Below are positions 24,637 to 33,735 of a stretch of 40,401 nt of DNA, piece by piece. Numbering within the stretch: position 1 is the stretch's first letter; the number at the start of each line of letters is the position of its first letter. The notes under the pieces are model-generated. The model made no database searches. It had not been told where the DNA came from and saw nothing but the letters and a program-made list of their open reading frames with translations. Origin of the DNA: Promethearchaeota archaeon. GTDB taxonomy: Archaea; Asgardarchaeota; Lokiarchaeia; Sigyniarchaeales; SOKP01. The position numbers and the translations under genes were made by a program. Location: assembly GCA_030667705.1 (NCBI GenBank), contig DAOUVJ010000009.1, positions 1 to 40,401 of the forward strand, written 5' to 3'.

Positions 24637-27462
24637 ATGGAAAATATTAATGCACATTCAATAGAGATTGAAGAAGTAGTAAAATTAATGAATTCTTCAA
24701 TAGAAAAAGGATTAACAAACACCGAAGTACTATCAAGAATCGAAAAATATGGTAAAAATGAATTAGTCAAAGAAAAAGGGAAAACCGCTTTTCAAATATT
24801 TATTGGTCAATTTAAAAGTTTTCTTGTCTACTTGTTAATTTTTGCTATTGTAATTTCTATTATTATAGGAGCGTGGGAAGCTTCTAAACATGGTGATGCT
24901 TGGTCTTCAGAATTTACCGATGCTATTGTAATAATAATAATTTTAATTGCAAATGCTTTTTTAGGATTTCATCAAGAATATTCTGCAGAAAAATCACTAG
25001 AAAGCCTTAAAAAATTAGCCCCTCATTTTGCTAAAGTAAGAAGAGACGGTATAGTTGAGGAAATTCGCGCAGAAGACCTTGTTCCTGGAGATATAGTATT
25101 AATTGAAGATGGTAATAAGTTTCCTGCTGATATAAGGCTTTACAAGGAATTTTCACTATATGTTGACGAGGCTCTTTTAACGGGAGAATCCAAACCAGTT
25201 AAAAAGCAAATAAAACTTGTGGGCGAAAAAGAAATACTTGGAGATAGAATTAATCTTGGATACATGAACACGATAATCACGAGAGGAAATGGAGAAGGAA
25301 TTGTAATTGGGACGGGGATGAATACCGAAATAGGAAAAATAGCCGAAAGTTTGCAACAAGAGATAGCAGAGCCTAGTCCTTTTCAAGTAGAAGTTAATAA
25401 ATTTGGTAAATTTCTAGGGATTCTGGTCATTTTAATATGTTTGTTTGTTTTTATTACTGAATTTGTACTTATTTCGGTTAGTGAAGGTCTTACGTTTTCT
25501 GCTTCACAAATTGACGATATTATGGAAGCATTTAAAATTTCAATAAGTTTTGCAGTGTCTGCAGTTCCCGAAGGACTTGTGGTTGTAATTACGGTAGTAA
25601 TGAGCATTGGCATGAAGAGAATGGCAGACCGGAATGCATTAGTAAGGAAATTGACAGCAGTCGAAACTTTAGGAAGGGTAAATATAATTTGCTCTGATAA
25701 GACAGGAACTTTAACCAAAAATGAAATGACTGTAACAAAAATGTTTCTAAACAATAAAATATTAGATGTGGAGGGCGTTGGATATAATCTTAAAGGATCG
25801 CTTATTGAAGATGGAAAACCTGTCGCTAAAAATGATGATGTAAAAAGGTTTTGTGAAATTTGTTTATTTTGTAATAATTCTATTGTGAATATAAAGGATG
25901 AGATAACTGGAGATACCTCAGTTGTAGGTGATCCTACTGAGATTTCTATGAATGTGTTAGCATTAAAATCTAAAATAGATCCAACCTTTGACAAATTAGA
26001 CGAGATACCTTTTGATTCTGATAGGAAAATGATGACTGTTATTGGAAAGAGAGATGGAATAACTATTGCCTATATAAAAGGAGCTCCTGATATATTAATG
26101 AGGAAAACTTCCAAAGTTTTATTAAATGGGCAAGTAAAACCAATTTTAGAAGCAAAAGAGACTATTTTAAAACAAAGTGAAGATTTCGCGAAAAATGCCT
26201 TAAGAGTACTTGGTGTTGCGTATAAAGAATTAAATGAAGATTATGATGTTAATACAGTGGAAAAAGACTTTATATTTGTAGGATTAGTGGGAATTATTGA
26301 TCCTGCAAGAGATGAGGTAAAGGCTGCTATAGCAAATGCTCGAAGTGCTGGAATTAGAACAATAATGATTACAGGAGATCATAAAATTACGGCTATAGCA
26401 ATTGCTCAGCAAATTGGATTAACTGAATCAAGCGAAGCTATTACTGGAATAGAATTAGAAGAAATGAGCGATGATGAGCTAAGAGAGAAAGTTAAAACAG
26501 TTGATATTTATGCAAGAGTTACTTCAGAACATAAGTTAAGAATATTAAAGAAATTAAAAGAATTAGATAAAATCGTCGCAATGACGGGTGATGGAGTAAA
26601 TGATGCACCAGCCGTTAAAGGAGCACATGTAGGCGTTGCTATGGGATTAAAAGGTACTGAAGTCACTCAAGAGGCCTCAGATATGATATTAATTGACGAT
26701 AACTATGCAACAATCATTAGTGCTATAGAGGAAGGTAGAGGAATCTTTGAAACAACAAAAGGCTTCTTTCGATACATGTTAAGTACGAATTTTGATGGAA
26801 TCGTTATGTTACTCATAGCATATATAGTCATGACTATATTTCCATTAATGTTTATAGCCCTCCCCGTTAAGCCTATTCAAATCCTGTGGCTAAACGTTGC
26901 TACAGATGGTATCCCCGCAATGGTTTTAGGATTAACACCCACGGATCCTGATGTAATGAAAAATAAACCGCGCGAAGGATTTACATTAATTAAAGAGATT
27001 AAAGGTCCTGTTCTTCTCCTTGGACTATATACCGCTTTTACTGATGTTATGCTCTATTTACTTCTATGGAGTGCTTTAATCCCTGCTTGGGCTCAAGCTG
27101 GAATAGATCCTCGATTAGGGCTTGATTTTGCTACCAGCGGTACAGCGTCAAATTTATATGCCATTTCTTTAACTCAAACCATAATATTTTCAAATTTGGT
27201 TATTTGTGAATTACTGTTTGTTTACACATGTACTTCTAATTTAAAACCGTTTTACAAGTTTCCTAATAAACATTTATTCTGGGCTACAGGGCTCTCTCTT
27301 GGATTACAATTGATAATATTATATACCCCCTTAGGACTTGTTTTTCACGTTGTTCCTTTGTTTCATCCATATTATTGGTTGGCACTTTTTCTTGGAGCTT
27401 TTAGTGTGTTTATAATGGACGAATTAAGAAAATGGAGACTTAGAATGAAAAGAGGATTATAA
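24637..27462 (+). CDS. P2-type cation-transporting ATPase, calcium-pump-like
   Basis: The 941 residues show a full P-type ATPase: N-terminal cation-ATPase segment, TGES (182-185) in the actuator domain, PEGL in M4 (311-314), phosphorylated D354 in SDKTGTLT, KGAPD in the nucleotide domain, TGDGVNDAPAV in the hinge, and six C-terminal helices. In M6, N753, T756 and D757 match the calcium ligands of SERCA, and the M4 Glu is kept. In M5 the Asn is kept (N718), but the Glu three residues on is Gly (G721), with Asp at 720. Site II therefore looks intact and site I altered, so one-ion transport of Ca2+ or Mn2+ as in PMR1-type pumps is plausible. No partner subunit is seen. Confidence 0.88.
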   Translation: MENINAHSIEIEEVVKLMNSSIEKGLTNTEVLSRIEKYGKNELVKEKGKTAFQIFIGQFKSFLVYLLIFAIVISIIIGAWEASKHGDAWSSEFTDAIVIIIILIANAFLGFHQEYSAEKSLESLKKLAPHFAKVRRDGIVEEIRAEDLVPGDIVLIEDGNKFPADIRLYKEFSLYVDEALLTGESKPVKKQIKLVGEKEILGDRINLGYMNTIITRGNGEGIVIGTGMNTEIGKIAESLQQEIAEPSPFQVEVNKFGKFLGILVILICLFVFITEFVLISVSEGLTFSASQIDDIMEAFKISISFAVSAVPEGLVVVITVVMSIGMKRMADRNALVRKLTAVETLGRVNIICSDKTGTLTKNEMTVTKMFLNNKILDVEGVGYNLKGSLIEDGKPVAKNDDVKRFCEICLFCNNSIVNIKDEITGDTSVVGDPTEISMNVLALKSKIDPTFDKLDEIPFDSDRKMMTVIGKRDGITIAYIKGAPDILMRKTSKVLLNGQVKPILEAKETILKQSEDFAKNALRVLGVAYKELNEDYDVNTVEKDFIFVGLVGIIDPARDEVKAAIANARSAGIRTIMITGDHKITAIAIAQQIGLTESSEAITGIELEEMSDDELREKVKTVDIYARVTSEHKLRILKKLKELDKIVAMTGDGVNDAPAVKGAHVGVAMGLKGTEVTQEASDMILIDDNYATIISAIEEGRGIFETTKGFFRYMLSTNFDGIVMLLIAYIVMTIFPLMFIALPVKPIQILWLNVATDGIPAMVLGLTPTDPDVMKNKPREGFTLIKEIKGPVLLLGLYTAFTDVMLYLLLWSALIPAWAQAGIDPRLGLDFATSGTASNLYAISLTQTIIFSNLVICELLFVYTCTSNLKPFYKFPNKHLFWATGLSLGLQLIILYTPLGLVFHVVPLFHPYYWLALFLGAFSVFIMDELRKWRLRMKRGL

Positions 27463-27644
27463 ATCCTCTAATTTTTATTTAATTATTATTTAAATCTAAA
27501 AAGGCTTATTATACATTCTCTCATTTAGGATGCCATGAGCAAATGGGTATAGTATACTTTCACAATTATATATTGAATTATTGAGAGACCTTCGATATAT
27601 TTATATTCTCAATTTGTAATATTATTTGTGGTGTAATAGAGAAA

Positions 27645-28112
27645 ATGAAAATAAATACTGCAGTGTTTTTATGTGCCATAAATGGTATTCTAATGATCTT
27701 ATATCCATTAATTGGGGGATTATTATTTTGTGAACAATTATATCATATTATAATTATCTTTTTATACATAGGTCCTTTTACTGGCGTTTTTATAATACTT
27801 GGTGCATATCTGGCAAAAGTAGATTATACTCTTCTTGGCTTGGATTATATTAAAATTGGTATAAATTCCATTAGGGTTGGAATTATATTGGGATTTACTA
27901 GTATAATGGTCTTTATAACTATATGCATGTTTAATGTAGTTTTAATTGGTGAGCCACTCATTTTTACTCTGATTTTTTTAGTTTTATATACAAGCTTGAT
28001 TTTAGTAGGTATTTTTCTTGGTATCTTATCGTTAAGGAACTTTAAAAAATTTCGTCAAAATAACCCAATAAGTTTTGAACAAAATCAAAATATTATACAT
28101 GTAGCAAATTAA
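27645..28112 (+). CDS. Four-helix membrane protein of unknown function
   Basis: The 155 residues hold four hydrophobic segments (about 5-27, 33-55, 75-98 and 103-128) and a polar C-terminal tail starting LRNFKKFRQNN. I recognise no family. It lies between the cation pump and another small membrane protein, all on the plus strand but with gaps above 100 nt, so cotranscription is uncertain. Confidence 0.65.
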   Translation: MKINTAVFLCAINGILMILYPLIGGLLFCEQLYHIIIIFLYIGPFTGVFIILGAYLAKVDYTLLGLDYIKIGINSIRVGIILGFTSIMVFITICMFNVVLIGEPLIFTLIFLVLYTSLILVGIFLGILSLRNFKKFRQNNPISFEQNQNIIHVAN

Positions 28113-28200
28113 TTTTGGTAGGTATTTCTGTTTACATATCGATGGTAGGATAATTTTTTATATGTGAATGAACTATTTTTATATGATAATTACCAAGAAA

Positions 28201-28206
28201 GGAGAT
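28201..28206 (+). promoter_or_regulatory. Shine-Dalgarno deciding a GTG start
   Basis: GGAGAT lies 9 nt before the GTG at 28216 and no upstream in-frame ATG competes, so the GTG is the start of the 99-residue membrane protein. Confidence 0.55.
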
Positions 28207-28215
28207 TGATCCAAC

Positions 28216-28515
28216 GTGAGCGAAACTCAAGCAGCAGATAAAGGAATGCGTGTAATGGCGGTTGTAGGTGGATTTGTGGTCATAATAGAAGGAATAATGA
28301 TGTTTATGGGTGCAGGTTTAATGCCTTATGGTTTTGGTATAATAGGAGCTGTTTTTTCAATAATAATTGCTATTATAGCTATTACGTTAGGTATTAAGCC
28401 AATACATTATACCCCTTTCATTCTAGCACTAGCAGGTATACTTTTAATAGTATTTGCGAGTTTGATTGGAGGGATTATTATATTACTCGCCACATTTATA
28501 GGTTTTATTAGCTAA
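28216..28515 (+). CDS. Small membrane protein with three hydrophobic segments
   Basis: The 99-residue protein starts at GTG after a good ribosome site. A short hydrophilic start (SETQAADKGMRV) is followed by three Gly/Ile-rich hydrophobic helices (about 14-36, 39-58 and 66-96). No family is recognised. It has a T-rich region after the stop. Confidence 0.65.
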   Translation: MSETQAADKGMRVMAVVGGFVVIIEGIMMFMGAGLMPYGFGIIGAVFSIIIAIIAITLGIKPIHYTPFILALAGILLIVFASLIGGIIILLATFIGFIS

Positions 28516-28520
28516 ATTAA

Positions 28521-28557
28521 ATTTTTATATTTTTTTTATTTTCTCTTATATTTTTTT
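28521..28557 (+). terminator. T-rich terminator
   Basis: Several T runs of 5-8 nt follow the stop of the small membrane protein and run up to the end of the convergent gene. Confidence 0.4.
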
Positions 28558-29404
28558 ACACTAACGAGAGAGCTATCATTATCGCCCCTATTATCTCAGA
28601 TACATTACATGCTCTTGAAGTATCAATTATAATCTTTTCCAAACCTAAATATACAGCACCATGAGCTTTTCCGCCTCCCAGATGTACTAATGTTCGATAA
28701 ATTAGATTTCCTGAGATCCCATCTGGAGCAAAAATCAGATTTGATTGATTCTCAATCGCTTTTTCAATAAGAATCTCATCATGAAAAACTTGAATAGTAG
28801 AGTCTTTATTTTTAAAATATGCCACTATTTTTTCGGCAACTTCAAGCGATTTATCAACAATATAATCACGTCCCATATCACCCTTTCTCCCTCCACTTAA
28901 GATGCTAATTTTTGGTTTTATTCCAATAAAATGGAAGAATTTTAACGCACTTTCGATGAAATCAACCTTACTTTGGTAATCCCTATATTCATCAATTCCT
29001 ACGGGGGCAAAGAAAAACTGATATCCATTAAAGGTTTCCAGTAAGGCCAATCGATTCACATTTTTTATTTTGAAAAGACTTTTTATATTTTCAAGGAATC
29101 TATTGGAACTTAAACTTCCCCGTATAGCAGCATCAATCAAACCATCTTTTAGATATTTTAGTATTTCATTATCAGGCAGATCACTCTTTATAAAATGAAT
29201 TATCGTTTTAAAATTATCCAGTTCAATATTTTGAGAGATTATGTTAAAATTTTCATCACTTATAAACAAATATATAATAGTATCATGTTCCTTTTGAAAA
29301 TTTTTAATTGCAGATATAATTTTGAGGTTTTGATCTATAGAATTCCCTATTCCAATCCCAATCTTTGTTTTCCTATTTGGTACCTTAGAGTTAAAGTATT
29401 CCAT
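28556..29404 (-). CDS. MtxX-like protein (methanogenesis marker protein 4)
   Basis: The 282 residues follow the pattern I know for MtxX/methanogenesis marker 4, related to phosphate acetyl/butyryltransferases: AAIRGSLSSNRFLENIK, LALLETFNGYQFFFAPVGID, ISILSGGRKGDMGRDYIVD, LIFAPDGISGNLIYRTL, GGGKAHGAVYLG and IIIDTSRA. The biochemical role is not established; in methanogens the gene neighbours methyltransferase genes. No methyl-coenzyme M reductase or methyltransferase gene is present in this window, and the neighbours are a membrane protease and small membrane proteins. The family call is from memory of the motif order. Confidence 0.7.
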   Translation of the reverse strand: MEYFNSKVPNRKTKIGIGIGNSIDQNLKIISAIKNFQKEHDTIIYLFISDENFNIISQNIELDNFKTIIHFIKSDLPDNEILKYLKDGLIDAAIRGSLSSNRFLENIKSLFKIKNVNRLALLETFNGYQFFFAPVGIDEYRDYQSKVDFIESALKFFHFIGIKPKISILSGGRKGDMGRDYIVDKSLEVAEKIVAYFKNKDSTIQVFHDEILIEKAIENQSNLIFAPDGISGNLIYRTLVHLGGGKAHGAVYLGLEKIIIDTSRACNVSEIIGAIMIALSLV

Positions 29405-29426
29405 AATAATACACTATTTTGAGAGT

Positions 29427-30512
29427 TTAGAAACCCATGTTATAAAGAATAAATACTATCAAGATTGTCAGAGCGTTGTATAAACCATGTGTTACCATGA
29501 CTGCAATTATATTCTCTTTTCTCCAATGATATAACATACCAAGTAACAATGATATCGCGATATAAGGAACGAAGGAAATAAAAAATGCAACAACAAAAGA
29601 TAGTGAAAATATTGGGTACACCAAGAAGATTGTTATTAAATGGATAAAGGTAAAGATTATAGCTGTAATAATTATTCCCCATTTTACACCTAAGCGCCTA
29701 ACTAATCCTTTTTGCATGAAACCTCTAAATAATATTTCTTCAGTTGTACCAACTATCAATACCATGGTAATCATTAATAATACTAAACTAAGTAAATCAG
29801 AAGATAAATCAATTTCAGCACCCGCACTTGTAATGTCCCTGATAATTTCTATGCCATAAATCAATTCAAGAACGATTTCCATAAAAGCTGAAACTAAGAA
29901 AACTAAAAGGACTCCAATAATGGAAAATATTATGCCAATTATAATTTCCTTCCAGTAGTTAACTCCTTTAGTTGTAAAACCCATTAATGCAAACCTATTT
30001 TTTGTTGATGGATTTCTCAAATATTTCTTGACTACTATAAATGGAAGAAAAATTAAAATCAACTCCGCAAATGATGTTATAACTATAAAGTAAGGGTTCG
30101 TTAGGTTGTTCATGAATTCTTCTATTGATGGAGAGAATAAAAGATAAAAAATCATTATTCCTGCGGCCATGATATTCATTATGAAAATACTCGCAATGGG
30201 TATCCCTATGGAAGTAAGTGTACTCCAAAGTTTTTTATCTTTAGTGTTTAAAATATCCTCATCAGATATTTTATCAATGCCATACATCAGCATCTGATCG
30301 GGGTATGGATACTGTTGAATTATAGGTTTTTTGTTTATCAATTTTTTATAATATTCTGGTGGTAGTTTCTTATGTTCTTTTAAATATACCAAATCTAAAC
30401 CACAAGATGTACAAAACCTCAATTGCTTTAAAATTGGGAGTTTTTCACCGCAAAATGGGCAAAAAGTCCATTCTAATTTGATATTATTAGAATCACTATT
30501 GTTATCGTTCAT
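29427..30512 (-). CDS. CPBP (CAAX/Abi) intramembrane protease with N-terminal zinc ribbon
   Basis: The 361 residues start with a zinc ribbon (FCPFCGEKLPILKQLRFCTSCG), then a linker and about eight membrane helices. The CPBP motifs are present: TEEILFRGFMQ (EExxxR), FIHLITIF with its His, and HGLYNAL. Family members include Rce1-type prenyl-protein proteases and bacteriocin-immunity proteins. With prenylation-toroid-like proteins elsewhere in the window, a CAAX role is tempting, but nothing direct links them. Confidence 0.88.
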   Translation of the reverse strand: MNDNNSDSNNIKLEWTFCPFCGEKLPILKQLRFCTSCGLDLVYLKEHKKLPPEYYKKLINKKPIIQQYPYPDQMLMYGIDKISDEDILNTKDKKLWSTLTSIGIPIASIFIMNIMAAGIMIFYLLFSPSIEEFMNNLTNPYFIVITSFAELILIFLPFIVVKKYLRNPSTKNRFALMGFTTKGVNYWKEIIIGIIFSIIGVLLVFLVSAFMEIVLELIYGIEIIRDITSAGAEIDLSSDLLSLVLLMITMVLIVGTTEEILFRGFMQKGLVRRLGVKWGIIITAIIFTFIHLITIFLVYPIFSLSFVVAFFISFVPYIAISLLLGMLYHWRKENIIAVMVTHGLYNALTILIVFILYNMGF

Positions 30513-30587
30513 GGAAATCTCACGGAATAAAAAATAATTATTATGAATGTAAAGATAACGAGATTTTTAGTATTATCTAAAAAAAAA

Positions 30588-32366
30588 TTAATGTGTAAAA
30601 TAACAAAATAGGGAGTTTTTATCTTTTCTAACCGGGTTTACAAATCCATATCGTTCGAATTGTATTGTTTTATATAACTCTATATCTTTCAAGTTAATTT
30701 CTCCAACCCCTTTTGATATTGATCCATCAGGTTTTAAGATTGTAATTTCTATATTTTCATCAATTGATACCCATTGAATAATCGAATATTCCCTATTTAA
30801 TTCCGTACTATGATATGTAGCAATTATTTTGTTATCAGTCTTGTCTATTTTTTCAATCTTAATATTCATTAGATCTTTTAAACGAAGTACTTGATTAATC
30901 TCCAGTTTATCCTTGTCAGATTTGGAAATATATATATTCAAGATCCTGTTTTCAACGTTCACTTTAATAATTCTCTTTCCTTTTTCTGGTTTTGAAGGTA
31001 AGAGTAAAGGTTCAGCTATATATTGCTCTTCTGGAACCTCAATTATTTCTAACTGTATTGGATCTTCGACATAAAAATACCTATCTGATAGTTCATCAAT
31101 AATGTTTTTATTTTTTGAATATAACCAGTTTACCGAAAAATTTATTGCATTAATAGATAATCCTAAATCTAATAGGGAATCTTTTAAAGCTTGTGGTTCA
31201 ATTCCTCTCATCTTTAACGATTGAAGGCTCCACGTACGAGGATCATCCCACCCGCTATAGGTGCCATTATCTATATTATTTCGAGCATTAGTTTTACTTA
31301 ATAGATTTTCTTTGTTTTTACTCAAACCCGAAAAGTTCAAGCGTCCGTAATGTAAGAATTCTGCTTTTGGCCAATTGAAATGTTCCCAAATAAAATTTTC
31401 AATAAAATCTTCCTTAACTAAATCAGATCCTCTAAGTATGTGAGTTACACCAATAAGATGATCATCGATCGCCCAAGAAAATTCTAACATTGGCCACACG
31501 ATATACTTCGTTCCAACTTTTGGGTGTTCGGCCTCAGAAATTCTCATTATTATATGATCGCGCAAAGCAGGATCTTTTTGATCCATTCCAGTTTTTAATC
31601 TTACGACTGCTGTAGTTTCAGGATATGTCCCTTGAAGCATGTTGTTCCATTCAAGTAAATTAGTTTCAATTTCATTATTCCTATGAGGACAATCTTTTTG
31701 TGTTAGTTTATATTTATCTTTGAATTCTTTAGCTTCACAAAAACAAACATAAGCAATCCCATCTTCAATTAGTTTTTTACAATACTCATAGAAAATTTCA
31801 AGCCTCTCGCTCTTATAATATATCTTTGAATAGTTCACGCCTAACCATTTCAATCCCTCTTCAATCAGATCAAATGATTCTGGAAGCACATATTTAGCTC
31901 TTGGACTAGATCGCTGAGATTTAGAACTTCCAATTGTATCATCAAAAAATAAGATTAATTCACCTTGGTAGCGCCTTACATATTCATCATTTAAGATTAC
32001 CATTCTTGCATTACCGATATGTAAAGCTCCACTAGGATAAGGTGCTAATCTCATTACGATTTTTTCACCTTGCTTAATATTGGGTAATGGGGGTAAGATT
32101 TTCTTTTCCTTATTTGAATCTTTCTTCTTTAACGCATCTGGATCAAGTTCTAATAATTTTTTTCTTTGTTCTTCAATATTTAATTGTTTTATTGCTTCCA
32201 TAACTTCTTCCAATAATGGAGCTATGGTTGATGCTTGTGATCTTAAATCTTTTCGGTCTCGCATTATTTTACCCATTATTGCCTTTTTATTTGGCGTTCC
32301 CCCGAATTTTACGGCATTATTTAACGTAAGTTTCCAAATGAGTTGCTTTAGTTTATCTTCCTCCAT
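30588..32366 (-). CDS. gltX: Glutamyl-tRNA synthetase, archaeal type
   Basis: The 592 residues match the archaeal/eukaryotic GluRS/GlnRS branch. An N-terminal helical extension (1-100) precedes the class I catalytic core with PSGALHIGNAR (111-121, HIGH equivalent). LSKNK (348-352) stands for KMSKS, followed by GWDDPRTWSLQSLKMRGI and a C-terminal beta-barrel anticodon-binding region. LVKEDFIENF is also conserved. Compared with the family consensus, FEDTDP reads FDDTIG, a modest divergence. It charges tRNA-Glu, and in archaea also tRNA-Gln before amidation. It is divergent from the RAM-like gene. Confidence 0.92.
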   Translation of the reverse strand: MEEDKLKQLIWKLTLNNAVKFGGTPNKKAIMGKIMRDRKDLRSQASTIAPLLEEVMEAIKQLNIEEQRKKLLELDPDALKKKDSNKEKKILPPLPNIKQGEKIVMRLAPYPSGALHIGNARMVILNDEYVRRYQGELILFFDDTIGSSKSQRSSPRAKYVLPESFDLIEEGLKWLGVNYSKIYYKSERLEIFYEYCKKLIEDGIAYVCFCEAKEFKDKYKLTQKDCPHRNNEIETNLLEWNNMLQGTYPETTAVVRLKTGMDQKDPALRDHIIMRISEAEHPKVGTKYIVWPMLEFSWAIDDHLIGVTHILRGSDLVKEDFIENFIWEHFNWPKAEFLHYGRLNFSGLSKNKENLLSKTNARNNIDNGTYSGWDDPRTWSLQSLKMRGIEPQALKDSLLDLGLSINAINFSVNWLYSKNKNIIDELSDRYFYVEDPIQLEIIEVPEEQYIAEPLLLPSKPEKGKRIIKVNVENRILNIYISKSDKDKLEINQVLRLKDLMNIKIEKIDKTDNKIIATYHSTELNREYSIIQWVSIDENIEITILKPDGSISKGVGEINLKDIELYKTIQFERYGFVNPVRKDKNSLFCYFTH

Positions 32367-32465
32367 AATGCAAAACCACTGTTATGTTATGAATTTAATA
32401 AATATGTTTATTAATTAAATTCTCTAATTTCCCATATTAGTAATATCTTTCTAATGCAATTAATT

Positions 32466-32759
32466 ATGAGTTCTAATTATTATCGTGGTTATATTTTAAT
32501 AAGATTGAAGCAAATAGGGAAGGAATGGAATGTCGTGGACAAATTAAATAATTTATCCGCTACAGAACCCGATGAAGATTGGAAGGTTGGTTACGTGATT
32601 CCTGTATATGGAGGATGGGACTTGGTTGTTGAATGTAAATTTCGGAAATTGCATGAGTTAGATAAAATTGTCGCATACCTTAGTACTGAAAAAGACTTGA
32701 GTTCTTGGATTGAAGAAACAACGACTTTAGTATCGAGTAAACCAGAGGTTATATCTTAA
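32466..32759 (+). CDS. Small RAM/Lrp-AsnC-like ligand-binding domain protein
   Basis: The start is taken at ATG 32466; an ATG four codons earlier is also in frame. About 97 residues form one alpha/beta domain (YILIRLKQIGKEWNVVDKL, WDLVVECKF, LHELDKIVAYLSTEKDLSSW) typical of the stand-alone RAM domains related to Lrp/AsnC, without a DNA-binding part. It probably binds an amino acid or assembles into oligomers. A TATA-like region lies about 50-60 nt upstream. Confidence 0.6.
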   Translation: MSSNYYRGYILIRLKQIGKEWNVVDKLNNLSATEPDEDWKVGYVIPVYGGWDLVVECKFRKLHELDKIVAYLSTEKDLSSWIEETTTLVSSKPEVIS

Positions 32760-32818
32760 GACAATGTCCTAATTCTGTTATTTAAAATTCTTGGTTTTGT
32801 AAATTAAATCTGAAAGTC

Positions 32819-33487
32819 CTATTGAGTTTTAATATTTAATAGATCGTGAATATGTTTGACACTAACAAATGATAAATCTTGAACAATCATATCAGCACTG
32901 CGGAGTTCAACAATGTCATGAGTTGTAGTTAAGGCAATACATTTCATATTTGCTCGTTTTGCTGCTTCTATGCCGACAGTTGCATCTTCAATCACCAAAC
33001 AATTTTGCGGTTTTACATTAATATTTTGAGCAGCCATTAGAAATACATCGGGAGAAGGTTTTCCGTCTTGGACTTCTGCAGCAGTTATTATGGTGTCAAA
33101 GAAAAGTTCAATTTTAAGAGATGTTAAGAGCAATTTTACGTTTTGTGGAGGCCCACTGGATCCTACTGCTAATTTGAAATTTGTTGATTTTAGATCCTCT
33201 ATTAATTCTATAACACCAGGTAAGGGTTCGATTTTATCTTTTACCATTTCTCTGTAATATTTTTCCTTTAACTGAGCCCATTTTTCAACAAGATTCTGAT
33301 CCACTTTTCTACCGACTAATTGTCGAGTAATAGGTACGCTTTGTTGGCCAAAAGTAGCTTCAAAAAAACTCTTTTTGAACGTTTTTCCAATTTCATTTGC
33401 CATCTTCACCCAACTTTCATAATGGATTGGTCCTGTATCTGCCAACACTCCATCCATATCGAATATTACAGCATAATCTTGATACAT
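32819..33487 (-). CDS. HAD-family phosphatase, beta-phosphoglucomutase-like
   Basis: The 222 residues have the complete HAD set: DMDGV (nucleophile and acid/base Asp near residue 10), the GSSG threonine/serine motif, the Lys in DGKPSPDVF and the acidic pair in VIEDATVGIEAA. A helical cap sits between motifs I and II. This is the subgroup of beta-phosphoglucomutase and small sugar-phosphate phosphatases. The substrate is not predictable. It is a single gene convergent with the RAM-like gene. Confidence 0.88.
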   Translation of the reverse strand: MYQDYAVIFDMDGVLADTGPIHYESWVKMANEIGKTFKKSFFEATFGQQSVPITRQLVGRKVDQNLVEKWAQLKEKYYREMVKDKIEPLPGVIELIEDLKSTNFKLAVGSSGPPQNVKLLLTSLKIELFFDTIITAAEVQDGKPSPDVFLMAAQNINVKPQNCLVIEDATVGIEAAKRANMKCIALTTTHDIVELRSADMIVQDLSFVSVKHIHDLLNIKTQ

Positions 33488-33605
33488 CTTTATCTTCCTT
33501 GTTAATTATTGATTTATTCAAGAGGAATAAAATATTTTAACCATGCGACAATAAATTACTAGTAAGACTCCGTGCTAAATAATAAATATTTTCATTTGAT
33601 AATTT

Positions 33606-33715
33606 GGTCCTGTGATCTAGCCTGGATTTATCCTTTTCACGTCTTTCCGAAATGGATGCCAAGGGGTGCCCGCTTGCGAAGCGGGAGTTCGAGGGTTCGA
33701 ATCCCCCCAGGGCCA
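33606..33715 (+). tRNA. tRNA-Arg(GCG) with a non-canonical D-arm intron
   Basis: GGTCCTG (33606-33612) pairs with CAGGGCC (33708-33714), with one U-G wobble, followed by discriminator A. The anticodon arm CCCGC-TTGCGAA-GCGGG is perfect, with anticodon GCG at 33676-33678. The variable loop is AGTTC and the T-loop TTCGAAT. About 37 nt in excess lie between the D-loop and the 3' D-stem. Removing 33628-33664 leaves a normal 73-nt tRNA with D-stem AUCU/UGGU. The T-stem has one A-C mismatch (second pair). Confidence 0.82.
33628..33664 (+). other. Non-canonical tRNA intron in the D-arm (near positions 22/23)
   Basis: The insert folds as a hairpin: 33629-33633 with 33654-33658, one U-U mismatch, then 33635-33638 with 33649-33652. 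Next to it 33622-33625 and 33659-33662 make a central helix with three pairs and one C-A mismatch, flanked by 3-nt bulges (33626-33628 and 33663-33665). The boundary could shift by a base; the existence of an insert in the D-arm is more certain than its exact ends. Confidence 0.62.
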
Positions 33716-33735
33716 CTATCAATGAAATAATGAAT

